Shown here: positions 17,401 to 27,035 of the stretch, piece after piece | Layout of the letters: every line of letters begins with the position of its first letter | How positions within the stretch are numbered: position 1 is the stretch's first letter | Source of the DNA: Dehalococcoidia bacterium | GTDB taxonomy: Bacteria; Chloroflexota; Dehalococcoidia; Dehalococcoidales; CSSed11-197 | Length of the DNA: 34,625 bases | NCBI GenBank assembly: GCA_003552785.1 | Contig: PUOQ01000064.1 | Coordinates: 1-34,625 of the forward strand | Direction: 5' to 3' | Notes under the pieces: generated by a model | Databases searched by the model: none | What the model was told of the DNA's origin: nothing | What the model saw: the letters and a program-made list of their open reading frames with translations, nothing else | Program-made: the position numbers and the translations under genes

Positions 17401-18309
17401 TTGAAAAAGAGATTGATAATAGGCTCAAGGGCAAGTAAACTCGCTCTAATTCAGGCACAAATGGTGGCAGACCGGCTAAAAGCTTTTGTGCCGGATATAG
17501 ATATCAAAATAAAGCAAATTTCAACCACCGGCGACAGGGACAAAGAAACAGCCCTGGACAAGATGGGCACGGTAGGGGTTTTCGTAAAGGAGCTCGAAAA
17601 AGCACTGGAGCTTCACCGGATTGACATCGCTGTACACAGCCTTAAAGACATGCCGGCAAAACAGCCTGAAGGCTTGTTTTTGTCAGCGGTATTGGAGCGT
17701 GAAGATCCCGGAGACGTGCTTGTTTCAAGTGCAGGCAACCTCGACCAGCTCCCGGCAGGAGCTAGAATCGGCACCGGCAGTTTGCGCCGCCAGGTACAGC
17801 TTAAAACTGCAAGGCCAGATCTACAGGTTATGCCTTTAAGGGGAAACATTGACACACGCTTGAAAAAATTGCATGACGGAAACTATCAGGCAATAATAAT
17901 GGCAGCAGCAGCTTTAAAGCGCCTGGGATTGGAGCACTGGATAACCCAGTATCTGGATGCCGATGTATTTGTTCCTTCTGGATGCCAGGGTATCATCGGC
18001 ACCGAAATACGTAAAGAAGACAACGAGTTAGATAAAATGCTTGGGAAAATAAATCATTTACCTACCTCGCATGAAGCAACAGCAGAGAGGGCATTTCTAA
18101 GGGTGCTTGGAGCCGGCTGCCATGCGCCGGTAGGGGTAAAAGCCAGTTGCCTGGATAATCAGATGACCATCAGAGCCATGGCTGCCAGCCTCAGCGGGGA
18201 TTCGGTAGTATTTGATTCTGTTAAAGGCATCGTAACGGATGCCAGTAAAATGGGAACAGAGCTGGCAGAATCATTTGTAGTAAAAGGAGCTCCGGATTTT
18301 AGTGGATAA
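17401..18309 (+). CDS. hemC: Hydroxymethylbilane synthase (porphobilinogen deaminase), TTG start
   Basis: IGSRASKLALIQAQMV, VHSLKDMP, GTGSLRRQ, LRGNIDTRL, RVLGAGCHAPVG. Confidence 0.97.
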   Translation: MKKRLIIGSRASKLALIQAQMVADRLKAFVPDIDIKIKQISTTGDRDKETALDKMGTVGVFVKELEKALELHRIDIAVHSLKDMPAKQPEGLFLSAVLEREDPGDVLVSSAGNLDQLPAGARIGTGSLRRQVQLKTARPDLQVMPLRGNIDTRLKKLHDGNYQAIIMAAAALKRLGLEHWITQYLDADVFVPSGCQGIIGTEIRKEDNELDKMLGKINHLPTSHEATAERAFLRVLGAGCHAPVGVKASCLDNQMTIRAMAASLSGDSVVFDSVKGIVTDASKMGTELAESFVVKGAPDFSG

Positions 18310-19855
18310 TAAACCAGAAAATAAAGCAGGCAAAGTTTACCTGGTCGGGGCCGGCCCAGGGGATCCGGGGCTAATGACAGTAAAAGCGCTGGAATTGCTG
18401 AAAAAGGCAGACTCCGTTGTTTATGACCGCCTGGTGGATATAAATATCGGTGACTATGTTGAATCAGGCACAGAGTTGATTTTTGCCGGAAAGGCGCCTG
18501 ACAGGCATACATTGAAGCAAACGGAAATCAATCAACTTTTAGGCAGTCTTGCCATGCAGGGTAAAACTGTCGTAAGGCTTAAAGGGGGAGACCCTTTCGT
18601 ATTGGGGCGAGGTGGTGAAGAAGCAGAGCACCTGAAATCTTTAGGGATTAAATTTGAAGTTGTGCCGGGGGTGACTTCTGCTGTAGCTGCTCCGGCCTAT
18701 GCCGGCATTCCCGTTACCCACAGAGGGCTGGCTTCATCTTTTGCTGTGATAACCGGGCATGAAGATCCGGATAAGGAAATTTCCAGTATTAATTGGGGAA
18801 AACTGGCAACTGGTGCAGATACTCTGGTATTTCTGATGGCCATGGCGCGCATGGGTCAAATTACAAAAAGACTAATGGAAAACGGTCTGGCAGGAGACAC
18901 GCCGGCAGCGGTAATAAAAGATGGAACTAGGCCATCACAAAAAGTTATTTGTGCAACCCTGGAAACCATCTCAGAAGCGGTAAGAAAGTTTGAAGTCGGC
19001 CCTCCGGCTGTTTTAATAGTTGGCCGGGTAGCCGGTCTGCGTAATTCTTTAGAGTGGTTTGACAACCGGCCATTATTTTCTAAAAAAATACTGGTAACAC
19101 GTTCCAGGCATCAGGCGAGCCGTCTGAGCAGGGTTCTTTTTGAAGCAGGGGCAATTCCGGTTGAGCAACCGGCCATTGAAATAGAACCTTTTAAAAATAC
19201 AGAACGTCTCGACAAAGCTATCAAGTCAATTCAAAAATATCAGTGGGTGGTTTTCACCAGCGTTAACGGGGTTTCAATATTTTTTAAACGCCTTTCGGAG
19301 TTGGGGTATGATTCCCGAAAACTGAACGACCTTCGTGTCGGTGCCATTGGTCCGGCAACGGCCAGCCTTTTGCTTGAACACGGTATTTCCCCGGACTATA
19401 TGCCACAGGAGTATACAGGCAGTGCTTTTATTAAGAATCTTGATAAAAACATGGTTAAAGGTCAGTTTTTTCTGTTGCCCCGAGCAAAAGCAGCTGATGA
19501 TGAAGTTCCCATGGGCATAGAATCACTGGGAGGTCAGGTTGATGACGTACCGATTTACGATACCGTTCCGAGTAGAAAAACATTGCAAAAAATTAAACTT
19601 ATGCTGGAACAAAAGCAAATCGATGTAGCTACATTTGCGAGTTCTTCAACTGTTACCAACCTCTTGGGAGCTCTGGGTAGCCAGGCACAGGATCTATTGG
19701 AAGGGGTGGACATAGCTTGCATCGGGCCAAAAACGACCGCAACAGCTCAAAAAGCCGGGCTCAGTGTAAAAATCATAGCGCGTGAAAGCACGATACCCGG
19801 GCTGGTTCGGGCCATGGAAGAATACTATGACAGGAGGAGTTCTTATGGCAGCTGA
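18302..19855 (+). CDS. cobA-hemD: Fused uroporphyrinogen-III C-methyltransferase / uroporphyrinogen-III synthase
   Basis: N-terminal SUMT motifs VYLVGAGPGDPGLMTVKALELL, RLKGGDPFVLGRGGEEAE; C-terminal HemD domain (ILVTRSRHQASRLSRVLFEAGA, WVVFTSVNGV). Confidence 0.95.
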   Translation: MDNKPENKAGKVYLVGAGPGDPGLMTVKALELLKKADSVVYDRLVDINIGDYVESGTELIFAGKAPDRHTLKQTEINQLLGSLAMQGKTVVRLKGGDPFVLGRGGEEAEHLKSLGIKFEVVPGVTSAVAAPAYAGIPVTHRGLASSFAVITGHEDPDKEISSINWGKLATGADTLVFLMAMARMGQITKRLMENGLAGDTPAAVIKDGTRPSQKVICATLETISEAVRKFEVGPPAVLIVGRVAGLRNSLEWFDNRPLFSKKILVTRSRHQASRLSRVLFEAGAIPVEQPAIEIEPFKNTERLDKAIKSIQKYQWVVFTSVNGVSIFFKRLSELGYDSRKLNDLRVGAIGPATASLLLEHGISPDYMPQEYTGSAFIKNLDKNMVKGQFFLLPRAKAADDEVPMGIESLGGQVDDVPIYDTVPSRKTLQKIKLMLEQKQIDVATFASSSTVTNLLGALGSQAQDLLEGVDIACIGPKTTATAQKAGLSVKIIARESTIPGLVRAMEEYYDRRSSYGS

Positions 19856-20828
19856 TTTTCCCCGGTTGAGACTTCGTCGCCTGCGTACAGGTCAGGCCAT
19901 GCGCAACCTGACCAGGGAAACCAGTTTATGCGTTGAAAATCTGGTTTGCCCCATATTTTTAGTGGAGGGTGCAGGGCGCCTGGAAGAAATAGAATCGATG
20001 CCAGGAATATACCGTTTTTCCATAGATATGCTGGAGCCGGAAATAAAGCAGGTTTCCAAACTTGGGATACAAGCGTTATTGCTTTTTGGTGTTCCCCATG
20101 CTACAGATGAAACCGGTAGCGGGGCTTACACAGAAAATAATTTGATACAGCAAGGTATAAAAGAAATTAAAAACATCAATTCAGACCTGGTTGTAATAAC
20201 CGATGTTTGCCTGTGTGAGTACACTACTCACGGCCACTGCGGAGTTATAGTAAATGGCAACATAGACAACGATGCCACCCTGCCATTGCTGGGTAAAATG
20301 GCACTCTCTCACGCTGAAGCGGGTGCTGATATGGTTGCTCCTTCAGACATGATGGACGGCAGGATAGGATACATAAGAAAGACGCTTGACGCCCATGGCT
20401 TTACCAACCTGCCAATAATGGCATACTCGGCCAAATTTGCCTCATCGTTTTATGGCCCCTTCCGGGAAGCCTGTATGTCGTGCCCTTCCTTCGGAGATCG
20501 TGCAAGTTATCAGATGCAGTATACAAATTCAAGGGAGGCACTGAGGGAAATAGCCCAAGACGTCAAAGAAGGGGCTGATATAATAATGGTTAAGCCGGCA
20601 CTTTCATTTCTTGATGTAATTAACCGGGCTCGTTCATCTTTTAATCTGCCATTGGCTGCATATAATGTGAGTGGCGAGTATTCAATGTTAAAACTGGGCT
20701 CAAAAAATGGTTTGTTTGAAGAAAAGAAGGTTATCCTGGAAGTGCTAACGTCTATAAAAAGGGCGGGAGCAGACATAATAATTACTTATCACGCGAAAGA
20801 AGCTGCCGGCTGGCTTAAACAAAAATGA
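19845..20828 (+). CDS. hemB: Delta-aminolevulinic acid dehydratase (porphobilinogen synthase)
   Basis: DVCLCEYTTHGHCGVI (metal-binding Cys), GADMVAPSDMMDGRIG, IMVKPALSFLDVI; ATG 19845 with RBS AGGAGG. Confidence 0.96.
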   Translation: MAADFPRLRLRRLRTGQAMRNLTRETSLCVENLVCPIFLVEGAGRLEEIESMPGIYRFSIDMLEPEIKQVSKLGIQALLLFGVPHATDETGSGAYTENNLIQQGIKEIKNINSDLVVITDVCLCEYTTHGHCGVIVNGNIDNDATLPLLGKMALSHAEAGADMVAPSDMMDGRIGYIRKTLDAHGFTNLPIMAYSAKFASSFYGPFREACMSCPSFGDRASYQMQYTNSREALREIAQDVKEGADIIMVKPALSFLDVINRARSSFNLPLAAYNVSGEYSMLKLGSKNGLFEEKKVILEVLTSIKRAGADIIITYHAKEAAGWLKQK

Positions 20829-20838
20829 AAGGAGGAAT

Positions 20839-22125
20839 ATGTCCAGATACAAAGTTTCCGATGAATTATTTGAAAAAGCATTACAGGCCATTCCTGGAGG
20901 TGTAAACAGCCCGGTGAGGGCCTTTAAGAATGTCGGCAAAAACCCTTTGTTCATAAAAAATGGGAGCGGTTCCCGTATAACCGATGTCGATGGCAATGAA
21001 TACATAGATTATGTTTGTTCATGGGGGCCCCTGATACTAGGTCATTCTCATCCGGAAGTCATCACTGAAATCAGGCGTGAGATAGAAAATGGCATTAGCT
21101 TTGGTGCGCCTTGCCTGAAGGAGCTTGAGCTGTCAGAGTTTATCGTAAAAGCAGTGCCTTCCATTGAAAACATTCGATTGGTAAATTCGGGTACAGAGGC
21201 GACCATGTCAGCATTGCGCCTGGCAAGGGCTTTTACAGGGAGAGATAAAATTGTCAAATTCTCGGGGTGCTATCATGGTCACGCTGATGGTTTGCTTGTA
21301 AAAGCAGGCTCAGGAGTGGCCACCGCCGGGCTGCCCGATTCACCAGGAGTTCCAAAAAGCTATACTAAACACACATTGATCGCTCCTTACAATAATCTCA
21401 AAGCAACAACCGAGCTTTTTGAACATTACCCCGGGAGCATTGCAGCTATCATTGTAGAGCCGGTTGCGGCAAATATGGGTGTGGTTAAGCCCGAGCCGGG
21501 TTTCCTGGAGGGGTTGAGGCAGCTGGCTACAGCCTACGGGGCCGTTCTAATCTTCGATGAAGTTATCACCGGGTTCCGTTTGAGCTTTGGCGGGGCTCAG
21601 CAAGCAACAGGGGTTATACCTGATTTAACTTGTCTGGGTAAAATAATAGGGGGCGGCCTGTCCGTTGGCGCTTATGGAGGTAAAAAAGAGATTATGCAAA
21701 TGGTAGCGCCTCAGGGAGCTGTCTATCAAGCCGGTACACTGTCAGGCAACCCGGTAGCAGCGACTGCAGGGCTGGCAACACTTAAAGTGCTGGCTCAGAA
21801 AGGAATTTACGAAGAGCTTCAGCAAAAAACAGATCGCCTGGAGGAAGGAATCAATAACCTTTTAAGACAAACTTCTGGTGAATTTTGCCTTAATCGCATT
21901 GGTTCTTTACTGACACTTTTCTTTACCTTGAAAAAAGTCAATGATTTTGAGAGTGCTTCTTCATCAAATATGCACTCCTTTATGGGTTTCCATCAGAGCC
22001 TTTTAGGGCAGGGCATTTACTGGCCTCCTTCTCAATTCGAGGCAGCGTTCATTTCTCTTGCGTTAACCAATGAAGATATTGATAAGACACTAAAAGCTAT
22101 GGAGAAAGCTTTAGCTTTCGCCTGA
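20839..22125 (+). CDS. hemL: Glutamate-1-semialdehyde 2,1-aminomutase
   Basis: PGGVNSPVRAFKNVG, VNSGTEATMSALRLAR, LIFDEVITGFR, CLGKIIGGGLSVGAYGGK. Confidence 0.96.
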   Translation: MSRYKVSDELFEKALQAIPGGVNSPVRAFKNVGKNPLFIKNGSGSRITDVDGNEYIDYVCSWGPLILGHSHPEVITEIRREIENGISFGAPCLKELELSEFIVKAVPSIENIRLVNSGTEATMSALRLARAFTGRDKIVKFSGCYHGHADGLLVKAGSGVATAGLPDSPGVPKSYTKHTLIAPYNNLKATTELFEHYPGSIAAIIVEPVAANMGVVKPEPGFLEGLRQLATAYGAVLIFDEVITGFRLSFGGAQQATGVIPDLTCLGKIIGGGLSVGAYGGKKEIMQMVAPQGAVYQAGTLSGNPVAATAGLATLKVLAQKGIYEELQQKTDRLEEGINNLLRQTSGEFCLNRIGSLLTLFFTLKKVNDFESASSSNMHSFMGFHQSLLGQGIYWPPSQFEAAFISLALTNEDIDKTLKAMEKALAFA

Positions 22126-22212
22126 AAATCAAAACTTTATTTCAGGTATAATTAAGAGCCGTGTTGTTACAAAATACATACTCTTTTAGCAACCGGGGAT
22201 AAGTGATTAAAG

Positions 22213-24906
22213 ATGCAAAAGAAAGACCAGATTAATTTTCAAGATTTGGTTGAGAATTTAAATGAAATTGTATATGTACTGGATACAAAGGCAAGGATAC
22301 AATATGTTTCCCCCAGTGTTAAAGATATTGCCGGTTACCTTCCTGAAGAAATAACAGGCAAGAGCTTTGTAGATATTGTCCACCCTGAAGACAAAGCCGG
22401 CCGAATAGATAATTTTAAAAAAGCATTGGCAGGCAAAGCTGAGGCTACTGAATACCGCTTTGTAAAAAAGAACGGTGATGCCGCGTGGGTAAGAACCCAG
22501 GCAAAACCGGTTATAAAAAACGGGCGGCTAGTTGGCATACAGGGAACCCTTGTCGATATCACTGAAAAGAAAAAGCTGGAACATGAACTCATTCAGAAGA
22601 CCCGGGAATATGAAAGCATATTTAACAGCGCCCAATCTGCCATTTTTCTGGTTAATGTCATTGATGAAAAAACCTTCCGTTATGTGAGAAGTAATAATGC
22701 CCATCAAGTTGCCACTGGTTTTTCACCGGAAGACCTGAAGGGTAAAACCCCCCGGGAATTAATGGGCGAAAAGCTCGGCGGCGAAATAGCCCAGAAGTAT
22801 CTAAGTTGTGTTTCATCCCGAAAACCGGTGGCCTACGAGGAAACTTTAAGCCTGCCTGCGGGCACCAGAACCTGGATTACAAAACTAACCCCTGTAACAG
22901 GCCAGGATAACCAGGTGGTTTACATTGTAGGGTCCAGCGTAGATATAACCGAGCGCAAGCATGCGGAAGAAGCTCTAAGGGAGAGCGAAGCAAAATACCG
23001 CCGCATCGCTGAGAATATGGCAGACGTGGTGTGGACAGCAGATTTGAATCTTAACATCAATTATGTGAGCCCTTCGGTTGAAAAATTGGTGGGGGAACCT
23101 GCAGGGAAGTATCGAGCAATGACCATGGAGGAGAGGTTTACTACGGATTCACTCAACAGTATTTACAAAGTGCTTGGTGAAGAGCTTGAAAACGAGAAGA
23201 ACCCGAATTGTGACAAGGAAAGAACACGAATGCTGGAACTTGAGCATTACCATGCAGATGGAAGTACGTTTCGGGCTTCCATGCATGTTTCTTTTATCAG
23301 GGATAAAGAGGGAAAACCGGTAGGCATCCAGGGTATAACCAGAGACATAGACGAACTCCATAAGGCCAGACAGGAAATTGCTCGGCAGGCATATGAGTAT
23401 GAAACTGTTTTTCGCGGCACCCAGTCAGCAATGTTTTTGGTAGAAGTTGCCGGGAATGGAGTTTTCCGGTTTCTGAGGAACAATCAGGCTCATCAAGAAG
23501 CTACAGGAATACCCCTTGGGCAGTTGCAGGGAAAAACACCGCAGGAGCTTTTAGGTAATGAGGAAGGCACAGAAATATCTCAAAAATATCAATCTTGTGT
23601 TGACTCTGGAAAATCTGTCTCTTACGAAGAAACACTTGAGTTGCCAGGCGGCACCAAAACCTGGCACACGAAGCTTTCACCTGTTTTTAGTGAAAACAAT
23701 ACGGTTACTTACATAGTTGGTTCAAGTGAAGATATCACCGAGCGCAAGCAATTGGAAGCCGAACAGCAGGAATTAAGGCAAAGGGCTGAAATATCAAGCC
23801 GCCTGGCAGCCGTGGGTGAAATGGCCGCCGGAATCGCCCATGAAATTAACAATCCCTTAACCAGTGTTCTTGGGTTTTCAGAGCTGCTTGCCGAAGAAGA
23901 ACTTCCTCCGGAAACCAGGCAACATGTCAAACACATTGTTGACGGTTCAAAAAGGGTTAAAAGTATTGTGCAGCGCATGCTAACCTTTGCCCGGCAGCAC
24001 AAACCCTTTAAAACCACGACCGGCATTCACGGCCTGATTGATAATACCCTGGATATGCGCAGTTACGTTTTAAAGACTGCAAATATTGAAGTTATCAAAG
24101 AATATGACCCCGGGCTTCCCTGGGTTACTGTTGATCCGGGCCAGATGCAGCAGGTGTTTTTGAATCTGCTAATTAACGCTGAACATGCCATTAAAGAAGC
24201 GGGGAGAGCCAGGGGCATCATCCGCATCAGCACCTGCGCAGACAGCAATAATTTATGCATAAGGTTTAATGATAACGGTACCGGCATGACTGAAGAAACC
24301 AGGGCCAGGATATTTCAACCCTTCTTCACCACCAAGGACCCCGGGGAGGGTACGGGCCTGGGCACATCGCTGGCACATTCCATAATAGTTGACCAAGGTG
24401 GTGCGATAGAAGTTGAAAGCAAACCCGGTGAGGGCTCTACTTTCATAATCAGGCTGCCGCTAAAACAAGAGGAACCGGCAAGAAAGCTGGGCCAGGCTGA
24501 AGCAGCACCTGCGCCTGAACCGGCAACAACGGGCGGTAATATTCTTGTAGTCGATGATGAACCATCAATAAGAGCACTGATAAAACGAACTCTCATTTCT
24601 GATGGCCATACCGTCACAGAAGCAGAAAGCGCTGATAGCGCCCTTGAACAGATTAAGAAAAACGACTTTGATGTAATACTTATGGATATACGCATGCCCG
24701 GTGTTAGCGGCAAAGAATTATACGAAATACTCGTTACACATAAACCCCATATCTCAAAGCAAATAATCTTTATAACCGGGGACGCTTCAGATGCTGATAC
24801 ACAAAACTTCTTGAAAAAAGAAAAACCTCATTATATAACCAAGCCTTTTGACAGAGCTGAAATCATTGGTAGGGTAAATAAGATTATTGCAAGTTCACCT
24901 CTGTAG
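22213..24906 (+). CDS. Multi-PAS hybrid sensor histidine kinase with C-terminal receiver domain
   Basis: Four PAS-like repeats with DITERK-type linkers; H-box AAGIAHEINNPLTSVLGFSELL; ATPase G boxes (FNDNGTGMTEETRARIFQPFFTTK, GTGLGTSLAHSII); REC NILVVDDEPSIR...DVILMDIRMPGVSGKELY. Confidence 0.95.
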   Translation: MQKKDQINFQDLVENLNEIVYVLDTKARIQYVSPSVKDIAGYLPEEITGKSFVDIVHPEDKAGRIDNFKKALAGKAEATEYRFVKKNGDAAWVRTQAKPVIKNGRLVGIQGTLVDITEKKKLEHELIQKTREYESIFNSAQSAIFLVNVIDEKTFRYVRSNNAHQVATGFSPEDLKGKTPRELMGEKLGGEIAQKYLSCVSSRKPVAYEETLSLPAGTRTWITKLTPVTGQDNQVVYIVGSSVDITERKHAEEALRESEAKYRRIAENMADVVWTADLNLNINYVSPSVEKLVGEPAGKYRAMTMEERFTTDSLNSIYKVLGEELENEKNPNCDKERTRMLELEHYHADGSTFRASMHVSFIRDKEGKPVGIQGITRDIDELHKARQEIARQAYEYETVFRGTQSAMFLVEVAGNGVFRFLRNNQAHQEATGIPLGQLQGKTPQELLGNEEGTEISQKYQSCVDSGKSVSYEETLELPGGTKTWHTKLSPVFSENNTVTYIVGSSEDITERKQLEAEQQELRQRAEISSRLAAVGEMAAGIAHEINNPLTSVLGFSELLAEEELPPETRQHVKHIVDGSKRVKSIVQRMLTFARQHKPFKTTTGIHGLIDNTLDMRSYVLKTANIEVIKEYDPGLPWVTVDPGQMQQVFLNLLINAEHAIKEAGRARGIIRISTCADSNNLCIRFNDNGTGMTEETRARIFQPFFTTKDPGEGTGLGTSLAHSIIVDQGGAIEVESKPGEGSTFIIRLPLKQEEPARKLGQAEAAPAPEPATTGGNILVVDDEPSIRALIKRTLISDGHTVTEAESADSALEQIKKNDFDVILMDIRMPGVSGKELYEILVTHKPHISKQIIFITGDASDADTQNFLKKEKPHYITKPFDRAEIIGRVNKIIASSPL

Positions 24907-25196
24907 TTTTTTGCATTTGAGAAAGAGCATTACCAATTGCCAGTTAATTTGATATCCAGCTTTATTTATGATTGCAACCTTGATTATTGACATGTGCAAA
25001 GTGGTGCTCGGTACTCATATTTTAATAAACAATAAACAAGATTCTGAGGTTTTTCTGAGGGATTTTAGAAATATAAGCTTTAGTTGTAAATTTTAGCTTA
25101 AGAGTTAACAGAAGCAGGGCAAGCGGTATTAAATACAACTCTCGACTGATTTTCAGCAAATCTGGCAGGAGGCAATATGTGATATAATTCCCAGCT

Positions 25197-26207
25197 ATGA
25201 CTGTGGCGGTGACCGGTGCATCCGGACATATTGGAGCCAGCCTGGTTAGAGATCTGCTGTCGCAGGGCAGGCGGGTTCGTGTACTGGTGCATACAGACCG
25301 GAGGGCTCTGGAAGGCCTTGATGTTGAAGTTGTATCAGGTGACATATGTGACCTGGACTATCTTAAAGCCAGCTTCTCTAATATCGAAACAGTCTACCAT
25401 CTGGCAGCAGTAGTATCCATCTACGGCAACAAATGGCCTTTATTTGAAAACGTGAATGTTGAGGGCACCAGGAATGTGGTGCAGGCATGTCTGGACTGCG
25501 GTGTAAAGAGACTTGTCCATTTCAGCTCAATTCATGCTATTTCCCAGCAACCTCTTGACATGCCTGTCGATGAAACAAGCCCTCTGGTGCCATGCAGGCG
25601 TTACATGCCTTATGACAGCTCCAAGGCCGAATCTGAAAAAGAAATATACAAGGGCATTCAGCAGGGGTTGGACAGCGTCATTCTCAGCCCGACTGGAGTA
25701 CTGGGCCCGTATGACTTTAAGCCTTCCCTTACCGGAGAAGTGCTCCTGAAGATGGCACGGGGCACCCTTCCCGGCCTGGTGAATGGTGGCTTCGACTGGG
25801 TTGATGTCCGTGACATAACCCGGGCGGCAGTTCGGGCAGAACAGACAGCACCTGCCGGCGTCAGATACATCCTTTCAGGGCACTGGGCATCCGTTAAAGA
25901 GCTGGCAATGCTGGTTGAAGAAATAACCGGAACTCCGGCTCCCGGTCGGGTTTACCCCCTGTGGCTGGCAGCCCTTGCAGCCCCTGCTATCACTTTCCTT
26001 GACCGCATTTCAGGCAGGAGGCCTCTTTATACCAGTGCTTCACTCAAGGCACTTCACTCCAACTGCCATATCAGCCATGACAAGGCCAGCCGGGAATTGG
26101 GCTTTAGCCCCCGTCCTTTGAAGGAAACCGTAGCAGACTCCCTGTTGTGGTTTAAACAAAACGGCTGGTTGAATAGCACCCAAAAAAAGATAAAGGCTGA
26201 ATCATGA
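25197..26207 (+). CDS. NAD-dependent epimerase/dehydratase, 3beta-hydroxysteroid dehydrogenase-like extended SDR
   Basis: VTGASGHIGASLVRDLLSQG Rossmann motif; YDSSKAESE (YxxxK); extended SDR fold similar to 3beta-HSD/dihydroflavonol-4-reductase/HpnA groups. Confidence 0.88.
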   Translation: MTVAVTGASGHIGASLVRDLLSQGRRVRVLVHTDRRALEGLDVEVVSGDICDLDYLKASFSNIETVYHLAAVVSIYGNKWPLFENVNVEGTRNVVQACLDCGVKRLVHFSSIHAISQQPLDMPVDETSPLVPCRRYMPYDSSKAESEKEIYKGIQQGLDSVILSPTGVLGPYDFKPSLTGEVLLKMARGTLPGLVNGGFDWVDVRDITRAAVRAEQTAPAGVRYILSGHWASVKELAMLVEEITGTPAPGRVYPLWLAALAAPAITFLDRISGRRPLYTSASLKALHSNCHISHDKASRELGFSPRPLKETVADSLLWFKQNGWLNSTQKKIKAES

Positions 26208-26965
26208 CAGAACAGGTTATTTTTAATTACCTTTTAGTCGCCTGGTTTCTACTGGCAGGCACGGTATTTATACTATTGTTCTTCATTTCTGCTCCATATG
26301 GCCGCCACCTGCGCAAAGGATGGGGCTTGAATATAAACCCAAAAACTGGCTGGGTGGTGATGGAAGCGCCTGCAGTGCTGGTTTTTGCCGCCTGCTTTAT
26401 ATTTGGCAGCGCGCCGTATTCGTTTGCTGTGCTGGCTTTCTTTTTCATGTGGCAGGCCCACTATGTACACAGGGCTTTTGTGTATCCTTTAGAAATTGGC
26501 AGATCAAGCAGGAGAATGCCTCTTCTCATCGTGGGCTTTGGTTTTACTTTCAGTGTTATAAATGCCTATCTAAACGGGCGGTACCTGTTTACTTTTTCAG
26601 GTGGTTATGCTTCTGATTGGCTTGGTGACCCGCGGTTTGTGGTTGGAGTTATTCTCTTTGGCCTGGGTTATATAATAAACAGACGTTCTGACGGTATTTT
26701 ATTAAACATGAGAAAGAACGGCATTTCAGGTTATTCCATCCCGGAAGGGGGGCTTTATCGCTGGGTTTCCTGCCCAAACTACCTGGGCGAGGTGATAATA
26801 TGGACGGGGTGGGCGGTTGCCACCTGGTCTTTACCCGGGCTGGCGTTTGCTTTATGGACGATAGCCAACCTGGTTCCCAGGGCAAGGGCGCACCATGCGT
26901 GGTACAGGAAAAACATGCCTGATTATCCACCGGAGCGCAAGGCGCTTCTTCCCCGGTTATGGTAG
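26204..26965 (+). CDS. 3-oxo-5-alpha-steroid 4-dehydrogenase (steroid 5-alpha-reductase, SRD5A) family membrane protein
   Basis: C-terminal signature GGLYRWVSCPNYLGEVIIWTGWAVATWSLPGLAFALWTIANLVPRARAHHAWYRKNMPDYPPERKALLPRLW; ATGA overlap with SDR. Confidence 0.9.
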   Translation: MTEQVIFNYLLVAWFLLAGTVFILLFFISAPYGRHLRKGWGLNINPKTGWVVMEAPAVLVFAACFIFGSAPYSFAVLAFFFMWQAHYVHRAFVYPLEIGRSSRRMPLLIVGFGFTFSVINAYLNGRYLFTFSGGYASDWLGDPRFVVGVILFGLGYIINRRSDGILLNMRKNGISGYSIPEGGLYRWVSCPNYLGEVIIWTGWAVATWSLPGLAFALWTIANLVPRARAHHAWYRKNMPDYPPERKALLPRLW

Positions 26966-27035
26966 CCTGAAAAAAGCAAGCTTTGGCAACTCTAAAGCGG
27001 AACACATTATTGGAAAATCAGGGGGGGCTGGATTA

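Noticed and set aside
25197-26965. Claim of true steroid hormone metabolism
   Set aside because: SDR and 5-alpha-reductase families include polyprenol, enoyl-lipid and other activities; substrate cannot be inferred from sequence alone.
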